A stretch of 64,000 nt of DNA from Streptomyces caniferus (GCF_009811555.1 NZ_BLIN01000005.1:558001-622000), one strand, 5' to 3'. Positions 46,686 to 56,039 are shown, counted from the stretch's first letter. Numbers and translations: made by a program. The notes: a model not told the origin generated them from the sequence alone.

Positions 46686-47078
46686 TCAGGAAATCTCCTT
46701 GTGGACGGCTTCGATGTTGTTGCCGTCCGGGTCGCTGACGAAAGCGCAGTAGGCGCGGTACTCCTTCCATGGCCTCGGAGCGTGTCGCGAGGAGCCACCG
46801 GCTGCCGACGCGGCCGCATGAAAGCGGTCCACCGCGTCCCGGCTGCCTGCCGCGAAAGCGATGTGGACACCCCGAGTGACGGCGGCCGCCTCCTCCGCAC
46901 GCTCCAGGGACAGGGAGGGCGTGTCACGTTCCGGATCCCAGTACTCGGCGACGCCGTCCGCCCGGTACCCGATGGTGATCCCCAGCGGGCCCAGCGCGGC
47001 AGTGTAGAAGGCCTCACTCACCTCGAAATCCGAGGCGAACACACCAAGGTGATGGATGAAGGACAACGGTGCTTCCAT
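46686..47078 (-). CDS. VOC-family (glyoxalase-like) protein
   Basis: A 130-residue vicinal-oxygen-chelate protein with paired beta-alpha-beta-beta-beta modules: FIHHLGVFASDFEVSEAFYT with the first metal His, VHIAFAAGSRDAVDRFHAAA, and YCAFVSDPDGNNIEAVHKE with the closing Glu. It is a single-domain form that would dimerise. Typical roles are glyoxalase, antibiotic binding or dioxygenase; none can be chosen here. It is divergent from the SpoIIE-type gene. Confidence 0.85.
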   Translation of the reverse strand: MEAPLSFIHHLGVFASDFEVSEAFYTAALGPLGITIGYRADGVAEYWDPERDTPSLSLERAEEAAAVTRGVHIAFAAGSRDAVDRFHAAASAAGGSSRHAPRPWKEYRAYCAFVSDPDGNNIEAVHKEIS

Positions 47079-47193
47079 GCCGGCCGAGCCTACGGAACAG
47101 ATCAGCCCCCGGCCGCGCTACCCGCCGCGCCCGTGGGGCACCTGCCGTAGCACGCCTTGCCAGCCCCCAGGCGAAGCAGGATAAATGTGAAGC

Positions 47194-50037
47194 ATGAGCG
47201 GACATTCGGGGCGTTTCCGGCGTTGGCTGAGCCGCGTACCCGGCCGTTCCGCTTTTCCGGGCGCGTCCCCTGCCAGGAGCGGCACCGGCGACCGCCGGGA
47301 CGATCGCTCCACGGGGGCCGGAGATCAGCAGCACATACGGCCGTCGGTGACCACACGCAGCGTCGCCCAGGAGGTCTTCCTCCTCCAGCTGGTGCTCGTG
47401 GTGCTGCTCGTCGCGGCGGCAGTGGTGGCCTTCGTCGTCCAGACCCGGCGGGACACCATGACCGACGCCCGGCACCGGACGCTCGCCGCCGCTGAGTCCT
47501 TCGCCCACTCCTGGGGGCTCCAGGAGGCTCTGAACAGCGCCGATCCGACCGCGAAGCTCCAGCCGCTCGCCGAGGCGGCCCGGAAGGCCTCCGGCGTCGA
47601 CGCCCTCATCGTGTACAAGCTCGACGGGATCACGCTCACCCACAGCGACCCGCGGCAGATCGGCAAGCACGTCATCGGCCCGTATGCCGAGGCCGCCCGG
47701 GGCAAGCCCTTCACCAGGACGTTCGAGGGCGCCCTCGGCCTCTCCGTGATCTCTGCGGCCCCCGTCAAGGACTCGTCGGGCAGGGTCATCGCCATCGTCG
47801 CCGCGCCGGTCACGGTGGAGAAGGTGCAGAAATCGGTCAACCAGCAGCTGCCCCTCTTCCTGGGCACCGCAGTCGTGGCGCTGGCACTCGCCGGAGGCGG
47901 CGCGGGGCTGGTGAGCCGTCGGCTCCGGCGGCAGACCCGTGGTCTGGGGCCGGCCGAGATGACCCGGATGTACGAGCATCACGATGCGGTCCTGCACGCG
48001 GTGCGCGAGGGCGTCCTCATCGTCGGCCGCGACGGGAGACTGCTGCTGGCCAACGACGAGGCACGGCGGCTGCTGGGCCTGCCGGCGGACGCGGAGGGAC
48101 GCCATGTCGGCGACCTGGGGCTGGAGGACCGCACCGCCGAACTCCTGGGGTCGGACCGGATCGCCACCGACGAGGTGCACCTGGCCCAGGACAGGCTGCT
48201 GGCCGTCAACAAGCGGTCCACCAACCCCCACGGAGCCCACCAGGGAAGCGTGGTGACCCTGCGCGACACCACCGAGCTGCGGTGGCTCGCGGGGCGCGCC
48301 GAAGTGGCGCGGGAGCGGTTGAGACTCCTCTACGACGCCGGGGTACGGATCGGTTCCACGCTGAACGTCGTGCGCACTGCCGAGGAACTGGCGCAGGTGG
48401 CGGTCCCCCGGTTCGCCGACATCGTCACCGTCGAGCTGCAGGAACCGGTCCTGAAGGGCGAGGAGCCGGCCGTGGCGGGTACCGGACTGCGCCGGGCCGC
48501 CCTCGCCGGTCTGGCGCCGGACCATCCCCTCTACCCCGTCGGCGAGCTGATCCGGTCCGTCCCGGGCACCCCAATGGCGGGTATGGACGAGGTCCGCTCC
48601 ATGGTGCAGCCGGACCTGGCCGGCTCTTCCGCCGCCGCCTGGCGGTCCCAGGACCCGGAACGCGCCCGGCGCATCCTGGACCACGGGGTGCATTCCCTGG
48701 CGGTCGTACCGCTGCGCGCCCGGGGGGTGGTACTGGGGGTGGTTGACTTCTGGCGGTCGGGGAGCTCCCCTCCGTTCGACGACGAGGACCTGTCCTTCGC
48801 CGAGGAGCTGGCGGGGCGGGCCGCGGTGGGGGTCGACAACGCCCGGCGCTACACCCGCGAGCGCACGATGGCGATGACGCTCCAGCGCAGCCTGATGCCC
48901 CGTGGCCTGCCCGACCAGGACGCCCTGGAGGTGGCACACCGCTACCTCCCCGCCCAGGCGGGCGTGGGCGGCGACTGGTTCGACGTCATCCCGCTGCCCG
49001 GCGCCCGGGTGGCGCTGGTCGTCGGCGACGTGGTCGGACACGGTCTGCATGCGGCGGCCACCATGGGCCGGCTGCGCATCGCCGTACACAACTTCTCGGC
49101 CCTGGACCTCTCCCCCGACGAGCTGTTGGGCCACCTCGACGAGCTGGTGACCCATATCGACGTCCAGGACGAGGACGCCGAGGAGGCACCGCCGATCACC
49201 GGCGCCACCTGCCTCTACGTCGTGTACGACTCCGTCTCCGGGCGGGTCACCGCGGCCACGGCCGGCCATCTGCCGCCGGCCGTGGCCCACCCCGACGGGA
49301 CGGTGGAGTTCCTGCACTCGCCGGTCTCCCCGCCGCTGGGGGTGGGCACCGGCCTGCCCTTCGAAACCGCCGAGCTGTCCCTGCCGGAGGGCTCCCGGCT
49401 GGTGCTCTACACGGACGGGCTGGTCGAGAACCGCAGCCGCGACCTGGACGCGGGGATGGAAGCGCTGCGTGCGGCCCTCGCCGGACCGGACCGCGGGCCG
49501 GAGGACACCTGTGCCACCGTCATGGAAGCGCTGCTGCCCGCCAGATCCGCCGACGATGTCGCGCTGCTGGTGGCCCGGACCCGGCGGCTGGACCCGTCGC
49601 ACGTCGCCGAGTGGGACGTGCCCCGCGATCCGGCGGCGGTGGGCCCGGTCCGTAACGCCTGTGTCCGCCAGTTGGCGGACTGGGGTCTGCAGCACATCGC
49701 CTTCGGCACCGAGCTCATCCTCAGCGAACTCATCACCAACGCCATTCGTCACGGCGCCGAGCCCATCCACGTGCGGCTCCTGCACACCCGCACCCTGATC
49801 TGCGAGGTCTCCGACGGCAGCAGCACCTCCCCGCACATCCGCCAGGCGAAGGACACCGACGAAGAAGGCCGCGGCCTCTTCCTGGTCGCCCAGTTCGCCG
49901 ACCACTGGGGCACCCGCTACTCCCCCAGGGGCAAGACGATCTGGTCCGCTCAGGTGATCGACCCCGACACGACCCCGCCCTTGGAAGAGGAGTCGCCGGA
50001 GCACCTCCTCGACCTTTGGGAGGACCGCGGGCAGTGA
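47194..50037 (+). CDS. SpoIIE-type PP2C phosphatase with Cache, PAS, GAF and kinase-like ATPase domains
   Basis: A 947-residue membrane sensor. Domains in order: a transmembrane helix (VLVVLLVAAAVVAFVV, about 68-83), a DcuS/CitA-like Cache domain (VDALIVYKLDGITLTHSDPR), a second helix (about 227-246), a PAS domain (VLHAVREGVLIVGRDGRLLL), a GAF domain (about 385-550), a PP2C/SpoIIE phosphatase (AGVGGDWFDVIPL, GDVVGHGLHAAATMG, LVLYTDGLVE) and a C-terminal HATPase anti-sigma-like domain (LILSELITNAIRHGAEPIHV). Such proteins usually act in partner-switching control of sigma factors. Confidence 0.92.
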   Translation: MSGHSGRFRRWLSRVPGRSAFPGASPARSGTGDRRDDRSTGAGDQQHIRPSVTTRSVAQEVFLLQLVLVVLLVAAAVVAFVVQTRRDTMTDARHRTLAAAESFAHSWGLQEALNSADPTAKLQPLAEAARKASGVDALIVYKLDGITLTHSDPRQIGKHVIGPYAEAARGKPFTRTFEGALGLSVISAAPVKDSSGRVIAIVAAPVTVEKVQKSVNQQLPLFLGTAVVALALAGGGAGLVSRRLRRQTRGLGPAEMTRMYEHHDAVLHAVREGVLIVGRDGRLLLANDEARRLLGLPADAEGRHVGDLGLEDRTAELLGSDRIATDEVHLAQDRLLAVNKRSTNPHGAHQGSVVTLRDTTELRWLAGRAEVARERLRLLYDAGVRIGSTLNVVRTAEELAQVAVPRFADIVTVELQEPVLKGEEPAVAGTGLRRAALAGLAPDHPLYPVGELIRSVPGTPMAGMDEVRSMVQPDLAGSSAAAWRSQDPERARRILDHGVHSLAVVPLRARGVVLGVVDFWRSGSSPPFDDEDLSFAEELAGRAAVGVDNARRYTRERTMAMTLQRSLMPRGLPDQDALEVAHRYLPAQAGVGGDWFDVIPLPGARVALVVGDVVGHGLHAAATMGRLRIAVHNFSALDLSPDELLGHLDELVTHIDVQDEDAEEAPPITGATCLYVVYDSVSGRVTAATAGHLPPAVAHPDGTVEFLHSPVSPPLGVGTGLPFETAELSLPEGSRLVLYTDGLVENRSRDLDAGMEALRAALAGPDRGPEDTCATVMEALLPARSADDVALLVARTRRLDPSHVAEWDVPRDPAAVGPVRNACVRQLADWGLQHIAFGTELILSELITNAIRHGAEPIHVRLLHTRTLICEVSDGSSTSPHIRQAKDTDEEGRGLFLVAQFADHWGTRYSPRGKTIWSAQVIDPDTTPPLEEESPEHLLDLWEDRGQ

Positions 50038-50195
50038 GGAGGCCCATGGCCGCGGTGCCCGTTCCGGGGCAATCGTGTGCTCCGTACGGGGCTGACACCT
50101 ACCGGCCGCCATGACCGGGCCCGGTCACCGTCCTGGCGGGGGCTCGCGAGGGGGCAGAGTACGCTGGTCCGGACCTTTGCTGTAAGGAGCGGCGT

Positions 50196-50243
50196 CGGGC
50201 GGGTTGCAGGTCACGGCGGGCGACGTGACCTGCAACCCGCCCG
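50196..50243. repeat. perfect 20-bp inverted repeat
   Basis: CGGGCGGGTTGCAGGTCACG (50196-50215) is followed after eight bases by its exact reverse complement (50224-50243). It lies about 160 bases after the SpoIIE-type gene and about 215 before the solute-binding protein gene. It could be a terminator, an attenuator-like RNA stem or an operator. No other feature is seen in the 50038-50457 gap. Confidence 0.85.
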
Positions 50244-50457
50244 CGGACCAAGGCATCGGCGGCCTGCGGGAGTGCCGAGGATGCCTGCTCGGCGGGCCTG
50301 CGAGGCCCCGTCGGCGTTCCACCCCACCGCCGGGCGTGCGCCGTCCCTGCGGGGGCCGCCGTACGGGCCATGCGACCGCACCGTGTCATGGCCCGCCCGG
50401 TCCGCCTCCGTCACCCGCTCGGCGGACCCCTCTCCACCCGGCCCTGCTGGAGGCGTT

Positions 50458-51600
50458 GTGGCTACACACCATCGGGTCCGCGCAGGCGCCGTCCTGTGCG
50501 GTCTCGGCCTTGCGGCGCTCGGGCTCAGTGCCTGCCAGGAAGCGGGCCCCACGCGGCCCGTCGCGCCCTCCCGGGCGGAATCCGCAGCGGAGGCGGGCGG
50601 GTCGGCGGCACTGATCAAGGCGGCGAAGCGGGAGGGCAGGCTCAACACGATCGCGCTGCCGCGCAAGTGGGCCAACTACGGCGAGCTGATCGACGGCTTC
50701 GAGAAGAAGTACGGCATCAAGGTCGTCATCGATCATCCGAACGACCACAGCCAGCAGGAGATCGAGGCGATGAAGCGCTACCGTGGCCAGCAGCGCGCCC
50801 CCGACGTGCTCGACATCGGGGACTCCTTCGCCCAGTCCGCGGCGCGGCAGAATCTGCTGGCCCCCTACCGGGTCGCGCCGTTCGACCAGATCCCACCGGA
50901 GCAGAAGGACGCCAAGGCCCGCTGGTACAACAACTACGGCGGCTACGTCTCCATCGGCTGCGACGCCGCCCGGGTCCGGACCTGCCCCGATTCCTTCGCG
51001 GATCTTCTCCGTCCGGAGTACAAGGGCCTGGTCTCGATGTACGGCCAACCCACGAGCGCGGGATCGTCCTTCGCCGCCGTCTACGCGGCGGCGCTCGCCA
51101 ACGGGGGGTCGTTCGACGACATCCAGCCGGGCATCGACTTCTTCGCCCGGCTCGACAAGATCGGCAACTACAACCGAGCCGCCCCCGACCCGGCCGCGAT
51201 CGCCAAGGGCAGGACACCGATCAGCATCGAATGGGACTACCTCAACCTGGCGCACCTCGACCAACTCCGCGGGACGGGCGTGAACTGGAAGGTCTCCATT
51301 CCCTTCGACGGCAGCTTCTCGCAGTACTACGCGCAGGCGATCAACAAGGACGCGCCCCACCCCGCCGCGGCGCGACTCTGGGAGGAGTACCTCTTCAGCC
51401 CCGAAGGCCAGAACCTCCGCCTCGTGGACTACGCCCGCCCGGTGCTGATGGCCGTCATAGCGAAGAACGGCACCCTCAACAAGGCCCTGGCCGCACGCCT
51501 GCCGACGGTCGAGGGCACACCCCAGTTCCCCACGGAAGCCCAGCTGAACAAGGCTGTGCGCACCGTCCGCAAGAACTGGCCCAAGGCCGTCGGCGGCTGA
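50458..51600 (+). CDS. lipoprotein solute-binding protein (orphan ABC type)
   Basis: A 380-residue extracellular solute-binding protein. The lipobox LSAC follows a signal peptide (VRAGAVLCGLGLAALG), so it is membrane-anchored. The body matches the iron/polyamine/thiamine-type class: KREGRLNTIALPRKWANYGE, then LIDGFEKKYGIKV, PDVLDIGDSFAQSA, and SIPFDGSFSQYYAQAINKDA. GTG 50458 has GGAGG four bases upstream; longer frames give GC-rich nonsense before the signal. No permease or ATPase gene is nearby, so it must use one encoded elsewhere. Confidence 0.85.
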   Translation: MATHHRVRAGAVLCGLGLAALGLSACQEAGPTRPVAPSRAESAAEAGGSAALIKAAKREGRLNTIALPRKWANYGELIDGFEKKYGIKVVIDHPNDHSQQEIEAMKRYRGQQRAPDVLDIGDSFAQSAARQNLLAPYRVAPFDQIPPEQKDAKARWYNNYGGYVSIGCDAARVRTCPDSFADLLRPEYKGLVSMYGQPTSAGSSFAAVYAAALANGGSFDDIQPGIDFFARLDKIGNYNRAAPDPAAIAKGRTPISIEWDYLNLAHLDQLRGTGVNWKVSIPFDGSFSQYYAQAINKDAPHPAAARLWEEYLFSPEGQNLRLVDYARPVLMAVIAKNGTLNKALAARLPTVEGTPQFPTEAQLNKAVRTVRKNWPKAVGG

Positions 51601-51691
51601 ACCCTCACCGCCGACGCGGCAAGGACGCAGCCACCACCCACCGGCCGGCCAGCCGCCGTTCATGCACGCCCTGCCATGCATTCCGGGTCGC

Positions 51692-52933
51692 TCACGCGGA
51701 CCCGGGCGGCTGGATGCCGCGGCCGGCCACGTCGAGCAACATCCTCGCGGCCACCGTCGCGCCGTCGGTACGGATCGTGGCGGCCACGGCCCTCGCTCGT
51801 ACGGCGGTCTCGGGGGTCAGGGCCGTCTTGAGCGCGGCCGACAGGGACTCGGTGGTCGGGGTCGGACCGTCGTGTGCCGCGCCGATGCCCAGCTCGGAGA
51901 CCCGGGCGGCCCAGTGCGGCTGGTCCACGATCTGGGGGACCACCACCTGGGGCGCGCCGGCCCGGGCGGCCGTCGTCGTGGTGCCCGCACCGCCGTGGTG
52001 CACGACGGCGGCGACCCGGCCGAACAACGCCTGCTGGTTGACCTCGCCGACGACGAAGCAGTCCTCCGCCTCGTCGGTCAGGGCCAGGTCGGCCCAGCCG
52101 CGGGCGAGGAGGACGCGGCGGCCCTGCGCGCGGACCGCCTCGACGGCCACCCGGGCGACGTCCTTCGAGGTGTGCATGGCCATGCTGCCGAAGCCCACGT
52201 ACACCGGCGGTTCACCGGCTTCCAGGAATGCCTCGAGGCCTTCCGGGAGCGGGCGTTCATCCGGCAGGATCCATGCCCCGGTCTGCAGGAGGTCGAGTTC
52301 CGTCAACTCCTGCCACGGGCCCAGGACCGGGTCCGCCGCCAGCCACGGCCGGCGGGTGACGACGTGGTCACGGACGTTGTCCACCGCTGGCAGGCCGATC
52401 GCCGCCCGGTGCCGGTTGAGCGCCTCCCCGTACAACGCGTTCACGCGCTGGCCGTCCTGTTCCCACAGCACCTTGTGGTCGGTCTCCTCCTGCGGGGACG
52501 GCGTGCCCGGCCGCGCCCCCGGACGGAAGTGCTGCGAGGGCAGTCCGAACGGATGGAAGCAGGCGAACACGTAGGGGACGCCCAGTTTCTCGGCCACGTC
52601 CGGTGCACCGGCCGGCATCAGTCCGGTCGCAAGGATCACGTCGCATCCCTCGGCCGTCGCGGCGGTGAGCGTGTCGAACCGCGCGGCGACCAGTTGTGGC
52701 GCCAGTCGGAACGCGTCCTGCGCCGTCGGCGGCTTCTCGCCGGTCACCACCGAGCGCACCGACGGACCGAGCGGCACCAGCTCCACACCGACACCGGCCA
52801 GGAGCGCCGCGTACTCCTCGTCCGGCGGGGCGCACACCCGTACCTCGGCGCCGAGTTCCCGCAACCGCACCGCGAGTGCGGCCAGCGGTTCGACATCTCC
52901 GCGCGATCCCCACGTCGACAACACCACACGCAT
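51692..52933 (-). CDS. glycosyltransferase, GT1/MGT type
   Basis: A 413-residue UDP/TDP-sugar-dependent glycosyltransferase of the vancomycin GtfA/sterol glucosyltransferase type. It begins RVVLSTWGSRGDVEPLAALA and has ELGAEVRVCAPPDEE; the C-terminal donor site contains PVYVGFGSMAMH, HHGGAGTTTTAARAGAPQVV and VPQIVDQPHWAARV. The start at ATG 52933 fits the family N terminus. It is a single gene next to the MerR/hydrolase pair; a macrolide- or lipid-modifying role is possible but not shown. Confidence 0.88.
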   Translation of the reverse strand: MRVVLSTWGSRGDVEPLAALAVRLRELGAEVRVCAPPDEEYAALLAGVGVELVPLGPSVRSVVTGEKPPTAQDAFRLAPQLVAARFDTLTAATAEGCDVILATGLMPAGAPDVAEKLGVPYVFACFHPFGLPSQHFRPGARPGTPSPQEETDHKVLWEQDGQRVNALYGEALNRHRAAIGLPAVDNVRDHVVTRRPWLAADPVLGPWQELTELDLLQTGAWILPDERPLPEGLEAFLEAGEPPVYVGFGSMAMHTSKDVARVAVEAVRAQGRRVLLARGWADLALTDEAEDCFVVGEVNQQALFGRVAAVVHHGGAGTTTTAARAGAPQVVVPQIVDQPHWAARVSELGIGAAHDGPTPTTESLSAALKTALTPETAVRARAVAATIRTDGATVAARMLLDVAGRGIQPPGSA

Positions 52934-53210
52934 GTCGCAATCCCCCATTTTCTTCAGCTTCCGGTCTCGGCCGACCATCCTGCGGCACGACCGGGGTCTT
53001 GCCGCAAGCCCCCCAGTGCGCTATAGGTTGAGAGTGGCAGGGAGGAGTACCTCCTTTCCTTTTCCTTTGTCGTTCGGTGTGGACGGACGGCCTGCTCGTG
53101 CAGCGGCTGCCCGCCCGGGTGGCGGCGGCGCGCACGGCGGTACGCAGGGGCGCACGGAGGCACACATCCGTGACGCCGACGCGCGTTTCGGATGCTCCGG
53201 GCGGGAGGGG

Positions 53211-53241
53211 TTGACCCTGACCCTGCGTCAGGGTTGGAGCC
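53211..53241 (+). promoter_or_regulatory. MerR-type operator/promoter of hydrolase gene
   Basis: ACCCTGAC-CCTGC-GTCAGGGT (53214-53234) is a perfect 8-bp dyad overlapping a -35 box TTGACC (53211-53216). With the 19-bp spacing typical of MerR promoters the -10 falls at about 53236-53241, ten bases before the ATG at 53249. The rest of the 52934-53210 gap shows no gene. Confidence 0.75.
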
Positions 53242-53248
53242 TTGTCAC

Positions 53249-54163
53249 ATGACGAACAACAGCACTTCCCCGGCTCGGTTTGCCCCGCCGGTCGGAGAGT
53301 TCCAGGAGATCGACGGCCGCCGCCTCTTCGTGCACCGGTCGGGCAGCGGCGGACCGGCCGTGGTGTTCCTGCCGGGCGCCGGCGCGGTCGGCCTGGACTA
53401 TCTCGGTGTTCAGCAAGAGGTTTCCCAGTTCACCACCGCCGTGGTGTACGACCGCGGTGGCACGGGCTACAGCGATCCCCTGCCGCTGCCGCGTACCGCC
53501 ACCGCGGTCGCCACGGAACTGCACGAGCTGCTGCGCGCCCAGAACATCGCCGCCCCTTACGTTCTGGTGCCGCACTCCCTCGGCGGCTTCTACGCGCATC
53601 GGTTCGCGCAGCTCTACCCGCAGGACGTGGCCGGGCTGGTCTGGCTGGACGCCTTCCACCGCGACTGGGACGACTTCATGCCGCCCGCGGCGAGTCTGGC
53701 CGCGGTCGAGCAGATGGCACCTGACCGGGAGCAGCTGGGAAAGATGCGCCCGGCCATGCGCGAGATGTTCGCCGAGTTGCTCGCGGGCTACCCCGAGCAC
53801 GTGGGGCAGGCGCTGATCGACGCCAAGATGAGTGACGAATGGACCGACGTCGGTATCGCCGAGCGCACCAACTTGACCGGACTCGCCACCGAGCTGCGGG
53901 CCGGGCCGGCCATTCCCGACGTCCCGGTGATTGCGCTCTCCGTGGTGGGCGCCGACCCCGCCCAGCAGGCGCTGACGTCGGAGCGGACGCTGCAAGAGAG
54001 GCACAACGGCAGGACGACAATGGACGCGGCCCTGGTGAGTGCGGTCTCGCACGGGGAACAACGCCTCCTCACCGACACCGTCCACCACCGGCTCTGCTTC
54101 GATCGTCCCGATGCCGTGGTCCAGGCGATCCGCGACGTCGTCGACCGGGCGGCTCGCCCCTAG
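53249..54163 (+). CDS. alpha/beta-fold hydrolase under MerR control
   Basis: A 304-residue hydrolase. The oxyanion region is VVFLPGAGAVGLDYL; the nucleophile elbow reads VLVPHSLGGFYAHRFAQLYP (Ser near residue 111); DAFHRDWDDFM follows; the closing His is probably in SAVSHGEQRLL. ATG 53249 lies just after the MerR dyad, so the mRNA leader is very short or absent. The MerR gene begins 47 bases downstream in the same direction. Confidence 0.83.
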   Translation: MTNNSTSPARFAPPVGEFQEIDGRRLFVHRSGSGGPAVVFLPGAGAVGLDYLGVQQEVSQFTTAVVYDRGGTGYSDPLPLPRTATAVATELHELLRAQNIAAPYVLVPHSLGGFYAHRFAQLYPQDVAGLVWLDAFHRDWDDFMPPAASLAAVEQMAPDREQLGKMRPAMREMFAELLAGYPEHVGQALIDAKMSDEWTDVGIAERTNLTGLATELRAGPAIPDVPVIALSVVGADPAQQALTSERTLQERHNGRTTMDAALVSAVSHGEQRLLTDTVHHRLCFDRPDAVVQAIRDVVDRAARP

Positions 54164-54210
54164 ACTCAGCTCGACCACGCCCCACCAGGCCCGACGATGA
54201 GAGGTGAACG

Positions 54211-54975
54211 GTGCTGACGATCAGCCAACTCGCGGCGACCGCCGGCGTGACCGTGCGCACCGTTCGCCACTACCACCACGTCGGCCTGTTGCCCGAGCCC
54301 GAGCGCGATGCCTCCGGCTACCGCCGTTACAGCGCGCAAGCCGCGGTGGATCTCATCCGGATCAGGACCCTCGCCGACGCCGGTGTTCCGCTGGCCCGTG
54401 TCGACGCGCTGCTGCACGCCCAGCCGGCCGAATTCGCCTCGGCCCTCACCGACATCGACGCCGCATTGCAGCGCAAGATCGACCAACTCGCCGAATACCG
54501 CCGCCGGATCGCTGAACTGACAAGCGGCGAACGGCTTGTGCTGCCCCCCGAGGTGGTCGCCATCCTGGAGCGGATGCGCGGTCTCGGGGTCAGCGAACTG
54601 AGGGTTCGACTCGAACGCGACTCGTGGATCCTGATGCAGGCACTCGACCCGGGCGCCATGCCACAGCGGATACGGGAGAAGAACGCCGGTTTCGACGACC
54701 CCGAGACGACCCGCCTGTATCTCGCATGTGATCAGTCGGTCGACTGGGATCCGGACGATCCACGCCTGGACCGGCTCATCGACGACCTGGACGCATGGGA
54801 GATCGAACACGAACGGGACAGCAGCCGGCCGGAGAACCTGAAGCTGATCGTCTCCCGGATCGTCGAGGAATCACCGGCATGGCAACGCATCCTCGGCGCA
54901 CTCGCCCACCGCGCCGAGCAGCGCCGGACCGCCGCGCAGGACGCTGAAGCCGGCCGCGCCGGACCGGTGGCCTGA
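54211..54975 (+). CDS. MerR-family transcriptional regulator
   Basis: A 254-residue regulator. The winged helix is canonical (LTISQLAATAGVTVRTVRHY, HHVGLLPEPERDASGYRRYS), followed by the dimerisation coiled coil (LTDIDAALQRKIDQLAEYRR). The 130-residue C-terminal domain is unlike metal-binding MerR tails and lacks clustered Cys, so an organic effector is likely (TipA-like class). GTG 54211 has GAGAGGTG upstream. It probably acts on the dyad at 53214-53234, controlling the hydrolase and itself. Confidence 0.88.
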   Translation: MLTISQLAATAGVTVRTVRHYHHVGLLPEPERDASGYRRYSAQAAVDLIRIRTLADAGVPLARVDALLHAQPAEFASALTDIDAALQRKIDQLAEYRRRIAELTSGERLVLPPEVVAILERMRGLGVSELRVRLERDSWILMQALDPGAMPQRIREKNAGFDDPETTRLYLACDQSVDWDPDDPRLDRLIDDLDAWEIEHERDSSRPENLKLIVSRIVEESPAWQRILGALAHRAEQRRTAAQDAEAGRAGPVA

Positions 54976-55015
54976 CACCCGAGGGCCCACAAGCACACCC
55001 CGATCCGGCCGGCAC

Positions 55016-55065
55016 CCCGCTCGGGTCGGCATCCCGCTCGGGTCGGCATCCCTCTCGGCGTCGGC
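55016..55065. repeat. 17-bp tandem repeat, two perfect and one degenerate copy
   Basis: CCCGCTCGGGTCGGCAT occurs at 55016-55032 and 55033-55049, with a weaker third copy to about 55065. It lies between the convergent merR and dioxygenase genes. Confidence 0.75.
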
Positions 55066-55070
55066 GCACT

Positions 55071-55106
55071 CCGGCGCCTCCTGGTGTGGACCCCAAGAGG
55101 CGCCGG
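55071..55106. terminator. hairpin between convergent genes
   Basis: CCGGCGCCTC (55071-55080) pairs with GAGGCGCCGG (55097-55106) across 16 bases. Placed between merR and the convergent dioxygenase gene, it may serve both. Confidence 0.65.
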
Positions 55107-55139
55107 CGAGGGAACTCGGTGGCTGACGGGCCGTGGGCG

Positions 55140-56039
55140 TCAGGCCGCGGCAGGTGTGTAGTGGGTGGCGTCACCGCCTTCGAGGGCGCGGCTGGAGGTG
55201 CCGTCGATGCCCACCGGGGCGTCTCCGGCGACCGTCACCCGGTGCAGCAGGCGCGGCAGATCGCCGTAGTCGTCGGGCGCGTAGTGCTGGGTAATGCGGT
55301 TGTCGAAAAGGACCAGGTCACCCGGCGTCCAAGCCACTCGGACGATGTTCTCCGGCCGCGTCACATACGACTGGAAGATGCGCAAGAGGTCCCGGGACTC
55401 CGAGGGGGCGAGGCCCTCGATGCTCTGCGCGAAGCCACCGATGAACAGGCCACGCTCCCCCGTCTCGGGGTGGACACGTACCACCGGGTGGGCGGTGCGG
55501 TACTTGCGCGAGACGAACTTCTTGCGGTGCTCGGCCGCCTTGTCGTTCTTCGGGGCCGCGTAGTCGTAGTCGTTGGTGTGCACCGCCCACAGCTTGTCCG
55601 CCAGCTCGCGCAGCGGCTCGGGCAGGTCCTGGTAGGCCGCGGCCGAGTTGGCGATCAGCGTGTTGCCGCCGTAGGGCGGGACGACGATGCTGCGCAGGGT
55701 CGATGCCTTCGGCGGGGTGCGGACGAAGGTGACGTCGGTGTGCCAGTGATTGGCGCGGATGCCTTCGTCGCCGTCCACGGGCAGGATGTTGGGCTGCCCG
55801 CCCACGGACGGGACGGTGGGGTGGGCGGTGGTGAGTTCGCCGAAGAGGGAGGCGAAACGCAGTTGCGCGACGTCGTCCAGCTGCTGGCCGCGGAAGACCA
55901 GCGCCTTGTGTTCCAGCAGTGCCGCGTTGATCTCGGCGACGAGCGCCGGGTCGAGGTCGGCGGAGAGGTCGACGCCGACGATTTCGGCGCCGATGCGACC
56001 ACCGATCCGGCGGATGTCGAAGCCTGTGCTGGTGCTCAT
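55140..56039 (-). CDS. TauD/TfdA-family dioxygenase
   Basis: A 299-residue Fe(II)/2-oxoglutarate-dependent dioxygenase. The facial triad is visible as HWHTDVTF (H-x-D near residues 98-100) and DNRITQHYAPDDY with the distal His; the arginine for 2-oxoglutarate is probably in LPRLLHRVTVAG. It follows an SsuABC-type transporter in one operon, so it most likely cleaves an imported sulfonate or sulfate ester to sulfite or sulfate plus aldehyde. AGGAA precedes the ATG. Confidence 0.88.
   Translation of the reverse strand: MSTSTGFDIRRIGGRIGAEIVGVDLSADLDPALVAEINAALLEHKALVFRGQQLDDVAQLRFASLFGELTTAHPTVPSVGGQPNILPVDGDEGIRANHWHTDVTFVRTPPKASTLRSIVVPPYGGNTLIANSAAAYQDLPEPLRELADKLWAVHTNDYDYAAPKNDKAAEHRKKFVSRKYRTAHPVVRVHPETGERGLFIGGFAQSIEGLAPSESRDLLRIFQSYVTRPENIVRVAWTPGDLVLFDNRITQHYAPDDYGDLPRLLHRVTVAGDAPVGIDGTSSRALEGGDATHYTPAAA

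Noticed and set aside
47014..50112. Long open frame antisense to the SpoIIE-type gene
   Set aside because: Same GC-frame effect; composition is low-complexity Gly/Val/Asp with no domains.
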